Shown: piece by piece, positions 33,607 to 44,604 of the stretch
Layout of the letters: each line of letters opens with the position of its first letter
How positions within the stretch are numbered: the stretch's first letter is position 1
DNA from: Gigaspora rosea
Taxonomy: Eukaryota; Glomeromycota; Glomeromycetes; Diversisporales; Gigasporaceae
DNA length: 64,000 nt
NCBI GenBank assembly: GCA_003550325.1
Contig: QKWP01002108.1
Span: 16,190-80,189 of the forward strand
Reading direction: 5' to 3'
Notes under the pieces: generated by a model
Told to the model about the DNA's origin: nothing
What the model saw: the letters and a program-made list of their open reading frames with translations, nothing else
Database searches by the model: none
Position numbers and translations under genes: made by a program

Positions 33607-36600
33607 TTACTCATTTATATTCATGTACTTTGGTTTTAAAAATAATGGACCAAAGAGGTTTCTCAAATTCCACTTTGCTATATGATTTATTGCGGGATGC
33701 ATATGATTGCTTAATAAATCACTACTCATGTTATATTCATTATCTTCACGTTCCACCTCTTCATCTTCTAGTATCGCAGTTTCTTCATCTACTAACATTT
33801 GCCCCCATTCGCACAGTTGATCTTCCCAACTATCAGATTCTATATTTGAATTGTCTTTTTCGTCCAGTTCAATCAGATCATCAGGTTCGTTCAGATTATT
33901 TGATTCTTGTGAATCTACTGGTTCAATAGTCGGAATAAGCGATATATTATAAGGCTTTTGTTTCTTTCGATGAGAAAAGTTAATTGAGGCACGAATTTGG
34001 CTCATAGCCAATACTTTATCGTTCTGCATTTAAAAAATTAATTTTTTTTTTTAAAAAAAAAATTCAAATTAATTATAATATCTACCTTGAGGCGACATCT
34101 TTGGTTGGTATGAAGAAATCCTATTGAACTCCATAAACGTTCTATAGATGCTGCATTAACACAAATTCCAAATAGCCGCATAGCTAAAGGGCCTAATTCT
34201 TTAGTCGAGGAGGAGGCGAATTCCCAAAATCCCAATACATCTTCTTCAAACTGTTCATATGATTCACAATCAAATGGACATTTACGTTTCCTATACATTT
34301 CAAATTCAAGTAAAATACGAGTTGGTTGACGTCCAAACCATGCTTTATAGTAATAAGTAATAAACTGAGCAAGATAAGTAAAATTTAAATTTTAGTATTA
34401 GTATTAAACCATGTATCACGAATATTTGGATTTAAAAGAAAGGCTAATAGTAATAATGGCTGTTCCCATTGTTTTCATTTTTGCTCTAATCGTGAGATCA
34501 TATATTCTGATAAATCTACTTCATCATGTTCCTCCCACATTTTCAAGATTCCACCAAAAGCTTGTAATACTTCGTGAAGACGGGCGGTATCTGATTGTAG
34601 CTTATTGAGTGCTTCGCAATAAGGATGAAGTAGAGAATGTAACGATTTTATTGATTGCCAACAACTATCACTAAGCAGGATTGATGTTATATTACGCGGT
34701 AGGTAAAGTTCATCCAAGCAAGTTGAAGTTGATGATTGACCTAATTCATCATCAGAATTATGCGTCGAAGTATCTAAAGGTAATTTGTACATGGTAGCTA
34801 AGTTCTTTAAAAAGAATTAAAGAAAAAATAATAATATTAACTATATGCCATTTTTCTACCAAATTCGTTCACAATCAAATTCGTATATTTTGATTCATCG
34901 TTATATCTTGTTAACTAGTGATTTTTGATATCATTCTAATCATTTGTACAATAACAAGATATCAATATCAATGATTGATCGAAATATACAAATTTGGTTG
35001 AGGTATGGATTTGGTAGGAAATAGCATACCGGTAATAAAAGAATAATCATAAAAATCCTTACTTGTAGAGCCTGGCGAGATTTTATTAGGCTTTTGATAC
35101 AATAGGAATAAGAATTCCAACGAGTATCTGCCGGACAAATCAAGGTAATATATTTCGCATATGTTGTTTTTTGTATATCCCAAAGTTTTCCAATAAAATA
35201 GGAATGAATAGCATTATTAAAATATGCAACTATTTTTAGGGCTTGATTGGATGCAACTTTGAATTCATTGGACTCTTTAAAGATCTCTCCGACTGCAAGG
35301 TTACATTGGTAGATGAAACAGGGAAGAAAAACGATTTGAGGGTATTTTACCCGTAACCGACGCCTATTTAAAATAATTTTTATTATATTTTTTATTTTAA
35401 TTAATCTTTTTATCACTCTTTTCGATTTAGTTGAATCGACGATCTGCATAATTTTTTTTGAGGCCCATGAGTCCAATATTTAATTACTTTAACATATAAT
35501 ATTTTGTAAGACTCATCTAATTTTTATTTGTTTTTCTTTTTATCAATAGGTAAGTTCCATAAAATACGACGAACATAAAGTAACTAACTATCTACACTGT
35601 ATTCACGGATTATGCAAGTTGTCGATTCAACTAAATCAAATAATACTTACCTCACACCAGAATATGCTGGAGCACTATCAGAAACAACAGCTGATAATTT
35701 AGCACCTATTGTCAATGTTTCATTAATCATTGATTCAATTTTAGGGATAATTTCAATCATTCGTTCTCGCTCTGAACTTATATCGATTGTTTTCCAAACT
35801 AAAGATTCTCCAATTGATAAGATAAGTAATGAACCAAATATATGTTGTTTCAAGACATTTTTCCACCCGTCAAAGACTAGAGTAACTCCAATGTTATCAT
35901 TTTTTAATTTTTGATCACAGGACAGGTCTAAATTTTTTTTCAGCTTTAAGGACATGATTCGATAAAGCATGCCGACAAGGGAGGATAAGATTTGGATTTA
36001 AGAACTCATAAAACTCAAGCATAGCCGGATCTGATGTCCATCGAAAAGACCACCCATTTGATATGGTTATTCTGAGTAATAGCCGCTCAAACTTTGGTTT
36101 TTCCTTTGTCGTGATGTTTCGAACTATAACGTTATCTATAGGATTCGTAGATTTTTTATTGTTGCCAACAGCTTTGGCGAGAGATGAAGTGCTATTACCA
36201 GTTGCCATGTCACTTGTGTTATCATTTTTTTTTTTAAAAAAAAAATTAATAATAATAATAATGGTTTGATTTTTAAATCTAAATCACATACCAGATAAAT
36301 CAGCATTTCAGCGCCTTTTTGAAATAGGTGAAGTCCGTTCTTCCTTATTATTTGTCTTGTTACAATATTCATTTACTGCTTTTTGAGATCCCAGTTTAGC
36401 ATGAAAGTATTCACACCTTTTTAAATGGTTTCGAACTGTATTTTTCTTATTAGTTATTGTATCTTTTAGAGCTTCATTTCAACCAAGTGCATTATCGCAA
36501 GCTTTGCATATACCATATGTATTGTGTTTATTTGTAGCTTTCATGCCAAGAATAACAATATCTTTTGTGAACTTGTGTTTCTCAGGACCACCAGTGTGTC

Positions 36601-36610
36601 GCTGTGCTAT
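33607..36610 (-). pseudogene. hAT-family transposase, intron-containing and decayed
   Basis: Read on the minus strand from about 36610. A BED-type zinc finger comes first: C-K-A-C ... H-L-K-R-C, about 36370-36520. It contains an in-frame TGA at a Gly-stop-Asn position where a Trp would fit. A segment follows with SNGWSFRWTSDPAMLEFYEF (35915-36208), then the RNase H-like core start VTLVFDGWKNVLKQHIFGS and SAVVSDSAPAYSGVR (35647-35970). Next is the ADTRWNSY region (34940-35476), then an insertion-domain-like segment (34475-34792). The C-terminal dimerisation motif AASIERLWSSIGFLHTNQRC (about 34085-34180) and a tail ending at 33607 complete it. Predicted introns include one at about 34024-34087 (GTAGAT...ATGCAG). 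Frameshifts separate the blocks. A working enzyme would cut and paste the outer element; this copy cannot be complete. Confidence 0.8.
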
Positions 36611-36809
36611 TCATATTAGATATTTGTGGTACAGTTGCCTTTTTTTTAAAAAGTTTGAAACCTCTTTTATATATGTTAAGCTACAAGCGCAATTCAAATA
36701 AGGCTTTATACAACAATGAGTCTAATCTTTATAATTTATTTTTTATATACAAGAATATAGCTAAAATAGTTGTATTTTTTAGGAAATGGCTGAATAAAAA
36801 CGGGATTTA

Positions 36810-36905
36810 CAGTAAAACCTCTATGAATGCACACATTTGGAGACTCGGGCCATTCAGGCCAAAATTTGATGTTTTGGAGAAGGCGTGCACTTAGAGGTTT
36901 TACTG
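36810..36905. mobile_element. 96-bp MITE, CAGTAAAACCTCT ends
   Basis: The ends CAGTAAAACCTCTATGAATG and, on the reverse strand, CAGTAAAACCTCTAAGTGCA nearly fill the element. TA precedes it; AT follows instead of TA. It is of Tc1/mariner-pogo end style. Confidence 0.8.
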
Positions 36906-36992
36906 ATCATACTTAATTCTGGTTAGAAAGTGCCGAAGTCTATGATGCCACGTCGTAATCCCATTCACAAAACATTGTGTTGAAGTTTAAAC

Positions 36993-37087
36993 TAGGGTCT
37001 GCAAGTGCCGGACATGGACCTGGTATGCAGGCTCGGGGTGCTGGGTGCCAGGCACACTAGCAACCCATCCGGCATTTGCAGAGCCTA
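36993..37087. mobile_element. 95-bp hAT-type MITE, GCCGG/GTGCC family
   Basis: The ends TAGGGTCTGCAAGTGCCGG and, on the reverse strand, TAGGCTCTGCAAATGCCGG are flanked by GTTTAAAC / GTTTAAAT (7 of 8, C/T difference). Confidence 0.85.
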
Positions 37088-37149
37088 GTTTAAATAGGAA
37101 ATTTCAACAATACTCGTATTCATTGTTGAATTTTTTTTTTAACATTATT

Positions 37150-37614
37150 ATTAGAGTCTGCATACTCGGCACGTGCCTTGTGCCACTTCTGCACTTTGCC
37201 CATAACTATTCTCATGAATTTTTTTTTGGCACTTTTGCGCCCACATTTCGAATTAACCTAACATAAAATAGTCCAAATTTATAGTAAGACAACTTTCACA
37301 TTTTTGTGGACACGGCCGGTCTGATGTATTTGTGCTCATAGGCACTGGCATGGCACAAGGCATTGGTGCCTGGCGTAAAGCCTATGTGCCAACACGAGCA
37401 TTTGCAGAACTTCTTATGAAAACAATATTTGATTCTTTTTTTTTTTTAAAAAAAAAAGCTGCATATACTCATCTGCACAGAGTAAGGTATCTAGACGAGC
37501 ATTTGCAGAACTTCTTANTATGTGCCAACACGAGCATTTGCAGAACTTCTTATGAAAACAATATTTGATTCTTTTTTTTTTTTTAAAAAAAAAATAGTAT
37601 ATACTCGTCTGCAC
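37150..37614. repeat. Related GTGCC-array element with tandem duplication at an ambiguous base
   Basis: AGAGTCTGCATACTCGGCAC (37154) and inverted GTGCCAACACGAGCATTTGC / GCAGAACTTCT (37388-37414) resemble the ends of the neighbouring 95-bp element, with GGCACTGG/GTGCC words between. The block ACGAGCATTTGCAGAACTTC through a T/A tract to CTGCACAGAGTA is then repeated around an n at 37518. This may be a real tandem duplication or a mis-joined assembly. Confidence 0.55.
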
Positions 37615-38412
37615 AGAGTAGGATGTCAGAATTTCAGAATCAACAAGGCATTGTCGTGAAATAATAATAATTGGAAAAACTGCTTTACAATTGTATTTAG
37701 AAAATAGTATGTAAAATTACAGATGACCATAAACTAACATTTGCATATAGAATCGTATTTAATAATCCAGTTAGTTTTTAGTTTGCATAATATTTTCGGC
37801 CTAATTTTTTTAAGATTTTTTATGCTACTGTAGTTTAAATAGGTTATATATATGCTGTAATAGTTTATTTACTGCAAAAAAAATATTGAATAAAAATTAT
37901 TTTAATGAATGTAATAATTTATTTAATAAGCATTCTTTACGCTAATGAATTAAAAATTAATAATAAATTTTTAGCATAAGTTGATTTGGAAAATTCAATT
38001 TCAATGTACAATATATATATGTTTAACAGGTTATTTATTTGTGATTACATTATAGTGAAGCCTCCCGCATTAGCTTTGTGTTTAATCAAACTTTAAAATG
38101 TTTTTTGACTTGCCAGATCTCACTGGACCACACTGGACCTTACTGGAACTTCCATCCAGTGATAAAAAAAAACGTGACTAGAAGGTCTAGTGACAACTTA
38201 TCACTGGAACCTATATATGTTCTAGTTTCATTTAGTTAGTTCCAGCTACCCTTCCAGTTCCAGTGATCTTCACTGGACCGGTCTTTTAACAACACTGATT
38301 ATGTAGATCACAAGACTACTGCGCCTCAAATGATGGAACTGCTATTTATACAATATCGGGTGCTCCTACCATATAGGGTACATCAGAGAGATATAATACG
38401 AAGGGTTGATAT

Positions 38413-39045
38413 TGTAGGGATTATACATGAGGACGAAAGCATTTCGGGTTCTAAAACCCGAAATTAAAATTTGAAGACAAAATGTTTTTGATCTATTTTA
38501 CTTGAAAGATGAAATTATTTGATACTTTTTTTGAATAGACGAAATTATAAAGAACATATCTATATAAATTTATTTGCTCTTCCTTATAAAAAATTTTATT
38601 TTTCTCTAATGAAGACGAAATAGGCCTTTTTCAAAAATCAATTTCAGTGGCATCACTAGTAGGGATGATAGGAATCAGAATAATATCATCAATGATAGAT
38701 AGATTATAAATAATATATAGAACATTCATAGCATAAAAGCCATATTTTTAGTATATAATATTTTGTTATATAAACGGGTGATATCTGCTCCACTTTGTAG
38801 GCATGTTTGCCATTACAATTCTTTATTATAAATAAAAAGACATTACATTCTTTATTTTGATTCTATAAATTACATTATGTACTCTTTCAAACTGCTAAAT
38901 CACTATATATAAACCCTCTTGCTCATCAATAAACTAACAACTATGATATAACACCGCACAGTTTCGTGACTCTGTGCTTATATGACTCCCTGTCGATAGT
39001 TGCTCTGTTAGCCTTGATTTCTGAGAGGCACTTCATGGGTTAACA
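38413..39045 (+). repeat. LTR (5' LTR of the split gypsy-like element)
   Basis: It starts TGTAGGGATTATACATGAGG and ends GGGTTAACA, followed by a primer-binding-like site (39048-39070). It contains TATATATAAACCC near 38902 and AATAAA near 38929. The gag reading frame that should follow appears only after the Harbinger-like insertion, from 49799. Confidence 0.65.
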
Positions 39046-39047
39046 AT

Positions 39048-39070
39048 TAGGTGACTGTGAGATACGCAAC
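39048..39070 (+). promoter_or_regulatory. Primer-binding site (diverged)
   Basis: TAGGTGACTGTGAGATACGC matches most of the site at 12703-12725 (GGTGACTGTGAGATTCG). This suggests that both LTR elements use the same tRNA primer. Confidence 0.55.
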
Positions 39071-39804
39071 TAGAATCTACGTGAAGTAAAAACAATAACT
39101 CTGTATGAATTTGATTATACACTTTGTGTAAGCCACCATACCTGATTCTGTGTGAATTAACCAATGAAGAAAGAAAATAATACTCAGTTAGGGAGCTTCC
39201 AGAAATCAGCTGATTTCAAAGGGGTGGGTGGGTCAGCTGAAGTATCAGGTATAATTCCAGCCAAAATTTTATAATTCTGGCCAAAGTTACAAAATTATTT
39301 TTAACCAAAATTATAGATTTATTAATATTACTTAATAATGAATAACTTTTAATTTACTGGATCAAATTTAATGATTTAACTATCAAAATGATCCTCTCAA
39401 TAAGAAGATTCTAGTAAGCCAAAATCATTAAAATCTAATCACTAGATTCTAAGAACAGAATAGATATATGTTACTATAAAAGTTTTATAGTTTATTAAAA
39501 AATTATAACTATTTATAGTAACACAAATTTATTCTGATCTCTGAATTCTGTAATTGGATTTTTATGATTTTGGCCTTGCTGATCCTCTCATTGAGCTGAT
39601 CATTTTGGTAGTGAAATTGACCTAGTAGATCAAAAGTTATTAACAATTAAAATTAATTTTCAATTGTTAATAACTTTTGATCTACTGGACCAATTTTGAT
39701 GATTTAACTGCCAAAATGATTAGCTCAATAAGAAGATTCTATTAAGCCCAAAATCATTAAAATTTAATCACTGGAGGAATAGATTTGTATTACTATAGAA
39801 GTTT

Positions 39805-40384
39805 TTTTTTTTTGTTATTTTAACCCTAGTTCACTATGCTAGGGGCGCGTGTAGCGCTCATTTATTAGTTCAATTTTAAGGTCGATTTTACATTTTACAT
39901 TTATATTACATGCGGGTTTTCTAATACTATATCACCCTCCAATCATCTATGTAACCTAGCTGACTCCGGCAGGCCGCTCACACCGGTGCTCCGTACCATT
40001 TTCAGATTGTAGGTAGCTTTAAGGAACTACTATTCCGCCTGGTCGCTTTATAGATTGGCCGTTTTTCATCTACCCTGGGAATACTTTCTATTTTTGGTAT
40101 AGTATTGTTGGGTACCCCGTATGTATTTTTCCTGATCGGGAAGCCTCAATTTTAATGACTTTTGTTGTCAGATTTTATCCTTTTTTGGCATTATCAGACC
40201 GTGTGGCTGTGTCATACAACCTTACTTGTTATTTTGTCGTAGCTCACTGTCGTAAACAGAAATTTCTCCACAGATCCTTTCATTCGTGGCGCTAGCATAG
40301 TTTTCGTCTCCCATTGAACTTGAACCGGTGACCTTGCGAATGCGAACCCGGAGTGCCAACTACTGCACTATCGACCCAGGGACC
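39805..40384 (-). mobile_element. tRNA-derived SINE
   Basis: On the minus strand the 5' end (from 40384) has a tRNA-like head: A-box-like TAGTGCAGTAGTTGG (40356-40370) and B-box GGTTCAAGTTC (about 40319-40329), i.e. an internal RNA polymerase III promoter. The body extends to an A-rich tail (the T run at 39805-39813 on the plus strand). The 15-bp target duplication TTACTATAGAAGTTT flanks it (39790-39804, 40385-40399). Length is 580 bp, and there is no protein-coding capacity. It would depend on LINE machinery in trans. Confidence 0.88.
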
Positions 40385-40484
40385 TTACTATAGAAGTTTT
40401 ATAATTTATTAAAAAATTATATTTATAAACTATTTATAGTAACACAAATTTATTTCGATTTATAGATCAGGTGATTAGATTTTT

Positions 40485-40937
40485 TAGTGTTACAAGCCGG
40501 CTAAAGCAACCATGACTAAATTGGCTTAGCCGACTAAGCCAGCTAATGCAATATAATCAGCTAGCTAATATGGCTTAAGATTACATGATTACTATAACAT
40601 AATTTAGGCCAGAGTGTTTAATGCTAAGTAATTACATGTAATTTTACGTTTTAGAAAATTAAATTTTCATCACAACATACATAAAGTACAGAAGTAACAG
40701 AGATACAATAATTTGGTTTGAATGTACGACCCGAATTGAATCACCAAAAATTTGAACTAAATGTCATGTGTTCAAAATTATTTAACGAAATTTACTCAAA
40801 ATTACACAAAGTTACGTAAAATTACTTTAAAATACAGTAAACCTTTGATAATTTCTGATAGCCATTAATAGCCATTTAGCTGATATTTTTATCAGCTGGT
40901 TAAGCTAGCCAATAAAAACCTTACGCTTGTAACACTA
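40485..40937. mobile_element. 453-bp hAT-type MITE, TTAGCCGGCTAA array family
   Basis: The ends TAGTGTTACAAGCCGGC and, on the reverse strand, TAGTGTTACAAGCGTAAG are perfect over 13 bp. Subterminal words GGCTTAGCCGACTAAGCC (left) and GCTGGTTAAGCTAGCC (right) form the array. The flanks AGATTTTT / GAATTTTT match in 6 of 8. It interrupts a palindromic module of the Harbinger-like element. Confidence 0.82.
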
Positions 40938-41278
40938 GAATTTTTATGATTTTGAACTTACTAGAACCCTCGCATTAGGCTAATCATTTTAGTAGCTAAA
41001 TCATCGAAATTGGCCCAGTAAATCAAAAGTTATTAACAATTAAAAATTAATTTTCAATTGTTAATAACTTTTGATAGAAAAATCTTTCCCGTACACCCCT
41101 GAAAATCGCAAAACACAACAAACAAAAAATTTCATCAGTGGAAAAGAGCATCCTTCGCATAATAACTAAGCTTAATTAAGTATTAACTAGACAGAAATTG
41201 TCTGGGCTTCCCTTCACAACGTCCAATATAAAGCGAAGTCAAAGTCGAACCACCTGTATGCTTCCTCCTGCTTTAAAA

Positions 41279-42137
41279 CCATTGCCGACTATGTCGGCAA
41301 CACAAGATTCTAGTATCACCAACATGGACACTCAAGAAGAGGACGATAACCTACTTCTATGGAAATAGACGACTACAACACGGAACAAGCAACAAAAAAA
41401 TCTAAAGCTGAGACTTCACCACCTGTTGCAGTACAGCCAGAAACCCCTCCCCCAATAAAAGTGTCGAAGAAAATTCGGATGTTTCTGGAAAATCTGTGTT
41501 GACCCCGAAAAATTCACCTATGACGTCAGCTCACCTGCTGATCAAAACAAACCCTACAAATTTCCCAGGACCCGCATCAGTACCCATTACATTTTCCCAC
41601 GATAACCCCTATGTGTGTCACGAGGCCACAACAACAACCCAAACCGATCAACCGACCGTGGAAACACAGGCCCCGAGCCAACAACCAGAATCAAACACCT
41701 CAATCAACCTAACGACCTCAACAACCTCACAGAACGACCCATCTCAACATGTGTTCATCGAAAAAGACTTCTTCGACTTCGATATCGATACCGTGAAATC
41801 AATAAACGACGCCCACTAGCTGACCCTACGAATAAACAACAGGACATAGACATGGAGATTGTTTCGGATTCTACTATTGAATCAGACCACCTAGAAACGA
41901 TACCTTCAAAGCCCAATAACATACAACTAGATCCAAATACAACCTCTAGGCTCACCTACAGCGTGGTAGCATCAGGAAAAAAAGTTTCTTCTACTAACCG
42001 GGAAGTCGACAGAGGAAGCTTAAATGAATGGAAAGAACAAGTGCAGAACGAATTACGAAATCAAAAGCAAGCCCAGAGGCTTGATAACTTTAATGAAGAA
42101 ATCTAGAACATAGATAAAATCACAAAGATCCTACATT
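41279..42137 (+). pseudogene. LINE copy 2 N-terminal region
   Basis: Open stretches at 41496-41819 (Thr/Pro/Gln-rich) and, one frame away, 41615-42106 (MEIVSDSTIESDHLETIPSK ... VQNELRNQKQAQRL) show one frameshift near 41800 and a TAG at 42104-42106. The composition suggests a disordered N-terminus followed by a predicted coiled-coil-like helix (residues before the stop). No zinc knuckle or RRM is visible. It corresponds to the 18717-19542 block of copy 1. Confidence 0.5.
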
Positions 42138-42151
42138 CAAAGGAGAATCTC

Positions 42152-43619
42152 ATGGAATTTACGAGATACAAACTGGACACTATACCAACTGACATTCAAA
42201 TTCCCACAGCTATTAATGCGAAAATTCACCATAAGGATACTGCATTCTTTCGTTCTTTTATCAGGACAACTGCAGCCCAAGCCCCCCACCAAATTGAATT
42301 TACCACTCTCTTGAGCAAGACTACAGACCGATACAAAAGACTACATAATATATCCATGACTAACAAAACCAACCGTGACCAAATTTTTTTCAGCCTCCGT
42401 CAAAAGATTGCAATTGACTACTTGAAAAATTTAGACTTTCTTGAATTAAATGGCCACGAAATTACTAGCTGGTTGTTTTACTTGTGGGGCTTTGGCAAAC
42501 TAGAGAAACATGTTGACTTCAGGGTCGCCTGTGCAACAATAAATAGCGTATTAATAAAGCAATTACTCCCCTTCCTGACAAACCAGAAGATATTCCTGAA
42601 GATATCCATACGATTTTACCCTTCCAATTACCAATAGATGATCACCATAATACGCGACAAATAGTCAGCACACTCTGTCTAATTTTTTCATTCCAACGCC
42701 TTCCGGAATCTTACTTTTTGCACACATGCATACCGTTACTCACCTACCCCGCAGACTTAACCTCTGAAATAACTAACCACTTCCCAATTACTGATTATGA
42801 TGAACTTCGCTCCCTCTCAGAATACTGTAGGGAATTGCGCAAATACTACATATTCAAAGAATTACCACCCTCATATTTTGACTTACCTGCAGTCGAGACC
42901 AAACCTCATCTTCCAGTAACCCCACAAGAACTAAATAAAGAAATTCAACACCTGTTCCCCTTTGTAGCCAAGAATGAAACTGAATTCAAACGACATATTG
43001 AAATCTTAAAAGAATACTATTACTTTAAAAAACTTCCAAATGACTATATTCGTCAAAGGCGTCGCTTGCCGAAAAAGCCATTAGAACTAAAACTAAACAA
43101 ATACTCTTTTCCCCTCACGGACCTGCCTACGGTACAAAAATTCATTGCCGAAATGGAAGACGAATACTACATTCCCGAACCACTCCCGACTGAGTACTCA
43201 GAAATTAATTTCACGAAGAAACCCGAACTCCCATGGGACTTCAGAAAAATCCAACAAATTAAACTGAATATACCTATCACAGACCCAGAGAATTGGTAGC
43301 GACTGCTAGGAAACTACGAAAATTCTACTTCTTCTGTCAAATACCACAAACATGGATTAGAATCCCCAAAAAGGAACAACACCAATCTCTTAATAACAAA
43401 CCAAAATTACTCGCTGACCTCCATTCACTCGAGGAATCAATTGCTAATACAATACCTGATTTATCTATCGACCTACCAATTACTGACTATGAGAAAGTGA
43501 TCACTACAGTAGACATACTCCATGAATACTTCGACTTCCATACTACTCCACCTTACTTATTCGAACTACTCGACCGTCCGAAACCCGAATGGAACTTATA
43601 CGATTATGATGATGTCTAG
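42152..43619 (+). pseudogene. LINE copy 2 tandem-repeat domain
   Basis: The block starts with a region shared with copy 1 (HHKDTAFFRSFIRTTAAQAP ... LRQKIAIDYLKNLDFLEL). Repeat units of ~55-60 residues follow: LTSEITNHFPITDYDELRSL / LRKYYIFKELPPSYFDLP, then LNKEIQHLFPF / LKEYYYFKKLPNDYI, then LNKYSFPLTD / MEDEYYIPEPLPTEYSEI, then IKLNIPITD / LRKFYFFCQIPQTWI, then SIDLPITDYEKV / LHEYFDFHTTPPYLFEL. Thus about five units share F-P-[IL]-T-D, a hydrophobic helix, [YF]-x-F and x-L-P-x-x-Y. Frame breaks occur near 42637 and 43299. I do not recognise the domain. Its conservation between two diverged copies argues that it was functional in the LINE. Confidence 0.65.
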
Positions 43620-43737
43620 GGAAACTATTGAAACCCAAACACTTGCGCAACCGCTCGACACTAATCTATCACAAATTATATCAAATGAACCAACACCCGA
43701 CCACACTCTACCACTCAATATCACAAATGAATCAACA

Positions 43738-44604
43738 TTCCTAATTGAGGATGGAATAAACATTGCCACACATAACATCAGAGGACTGACAAGACTAGAA
43801 AAAGCACAAAGTTGGATCGAATACTGTGCCGAATCCAACCTACACATCATATCCCTAACAGAAACCAAACTCACGGACTCACGTACCCTAAACCTTACTA
43901 ACCCCTTATACTTTTTTTATTCTTCCAACTTTGAACCATACACAGCCAAGCAAAAGGACCCCAGTTTTGGCACAGCACTAATGATCTGTAACCAGCTACA
44001 ACCGTACATACATGACATCCGCACCCTACCCGGCACTGCCATATACATAGATTTCTACTTCCCCGCCAACAAAACCCGCATTATCTCTACCTATTTATCA
44101 TCAAGTTCAAACCATCCCCACCTCAACAAACACACTCAAGAAAAAATCTTCACCTGGTTTCTAGAAGCAAAGAACAGGAACTGGAATATAATTTTACTAG
44201 GAGACCTAAACGCAAATCAGTTTAGAGACAAGAAATTCCCGCTCTTCAACAACCTAAACTCTGCCAATGCCACCAGCCTATTATCATTTTATGATATTAC
44301 AACACCTACATGGAAAGGACCCAACTCAACGAGTCAAATTGACGACTTATGGTATAACTCCGATATAATCACGAACATGGATAACCCTACAATCACTGAC
44401 GCCAGTTACATCACTGGAAGTGATCATAACATTATCTCCACCACATGGCACATCAACATAACAAAACAAAAAAATTATCAAAACAAAAAACGCAAACAAA
44501 AAATATATCAGTATACGAAAATGACTATAAAAGACTGGAATGAATTTGCAGCAGAAATTGATAAAAGAATCAAACAAGAACTACCACAGCAGGAAACAGA
44601 ATGA
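43738..44604 (+). pseudogene. LINE copy 2 AP-like endonuclease
   Basis: The endonuclease/exonuclease/phosphatase fold motifs are complete: THNIRG (about 43768), LTETKL (about 43855), TRIISTYL, LLGDLNANQF (Asp codon 44203-44205), SQIDDLWYN and GSDHNIIS. All expected acidic and His residues are in place, so the domain looks catalytically competent. It would nick the genomic target to prime reverse transcription. Upstream it joins the repeat domain through a frameshift at about 43615. The frame then runs in phase through a TGA (44602-44604) into the reverse transcriptase; copy 1 has TGG (Trp, 22178-22180) there, so the stop is a point mutation rather than a domain border. Confidence 0.85.

Larger units (their letters stand above)
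30531..38297 (-). mobile_element. hAT transposon with decayed transposase, CCAGTG array family
   Basis: The ends CAGTGTTGTTGACTGGAAGC and, on the reverse strand, CAGTGTTGTTAAAAGACCGG are flanked by ATCACGTA (30523-30530) and ATTATGTA (38298-38305). These are the same 8-mer if two C-to-T changes occurred. Both subterminal regions are full of TTCCAGT/CACTGGA words (30540-30610, 38105-38280). A hAT transposase pseudogene occupies 33607-36610 on the minus strand. A second complete hAT-type element (30695-33253) and several MITEs lie inside. Confidence 0.88.

Noticed and set aside
40310-40384. Possible functional tRNA gene on the minus strand
   Set aside because: Same reasoning: tRNA-like promoter head of the SINE at 39805-40384, with no convincing cloverleaf.
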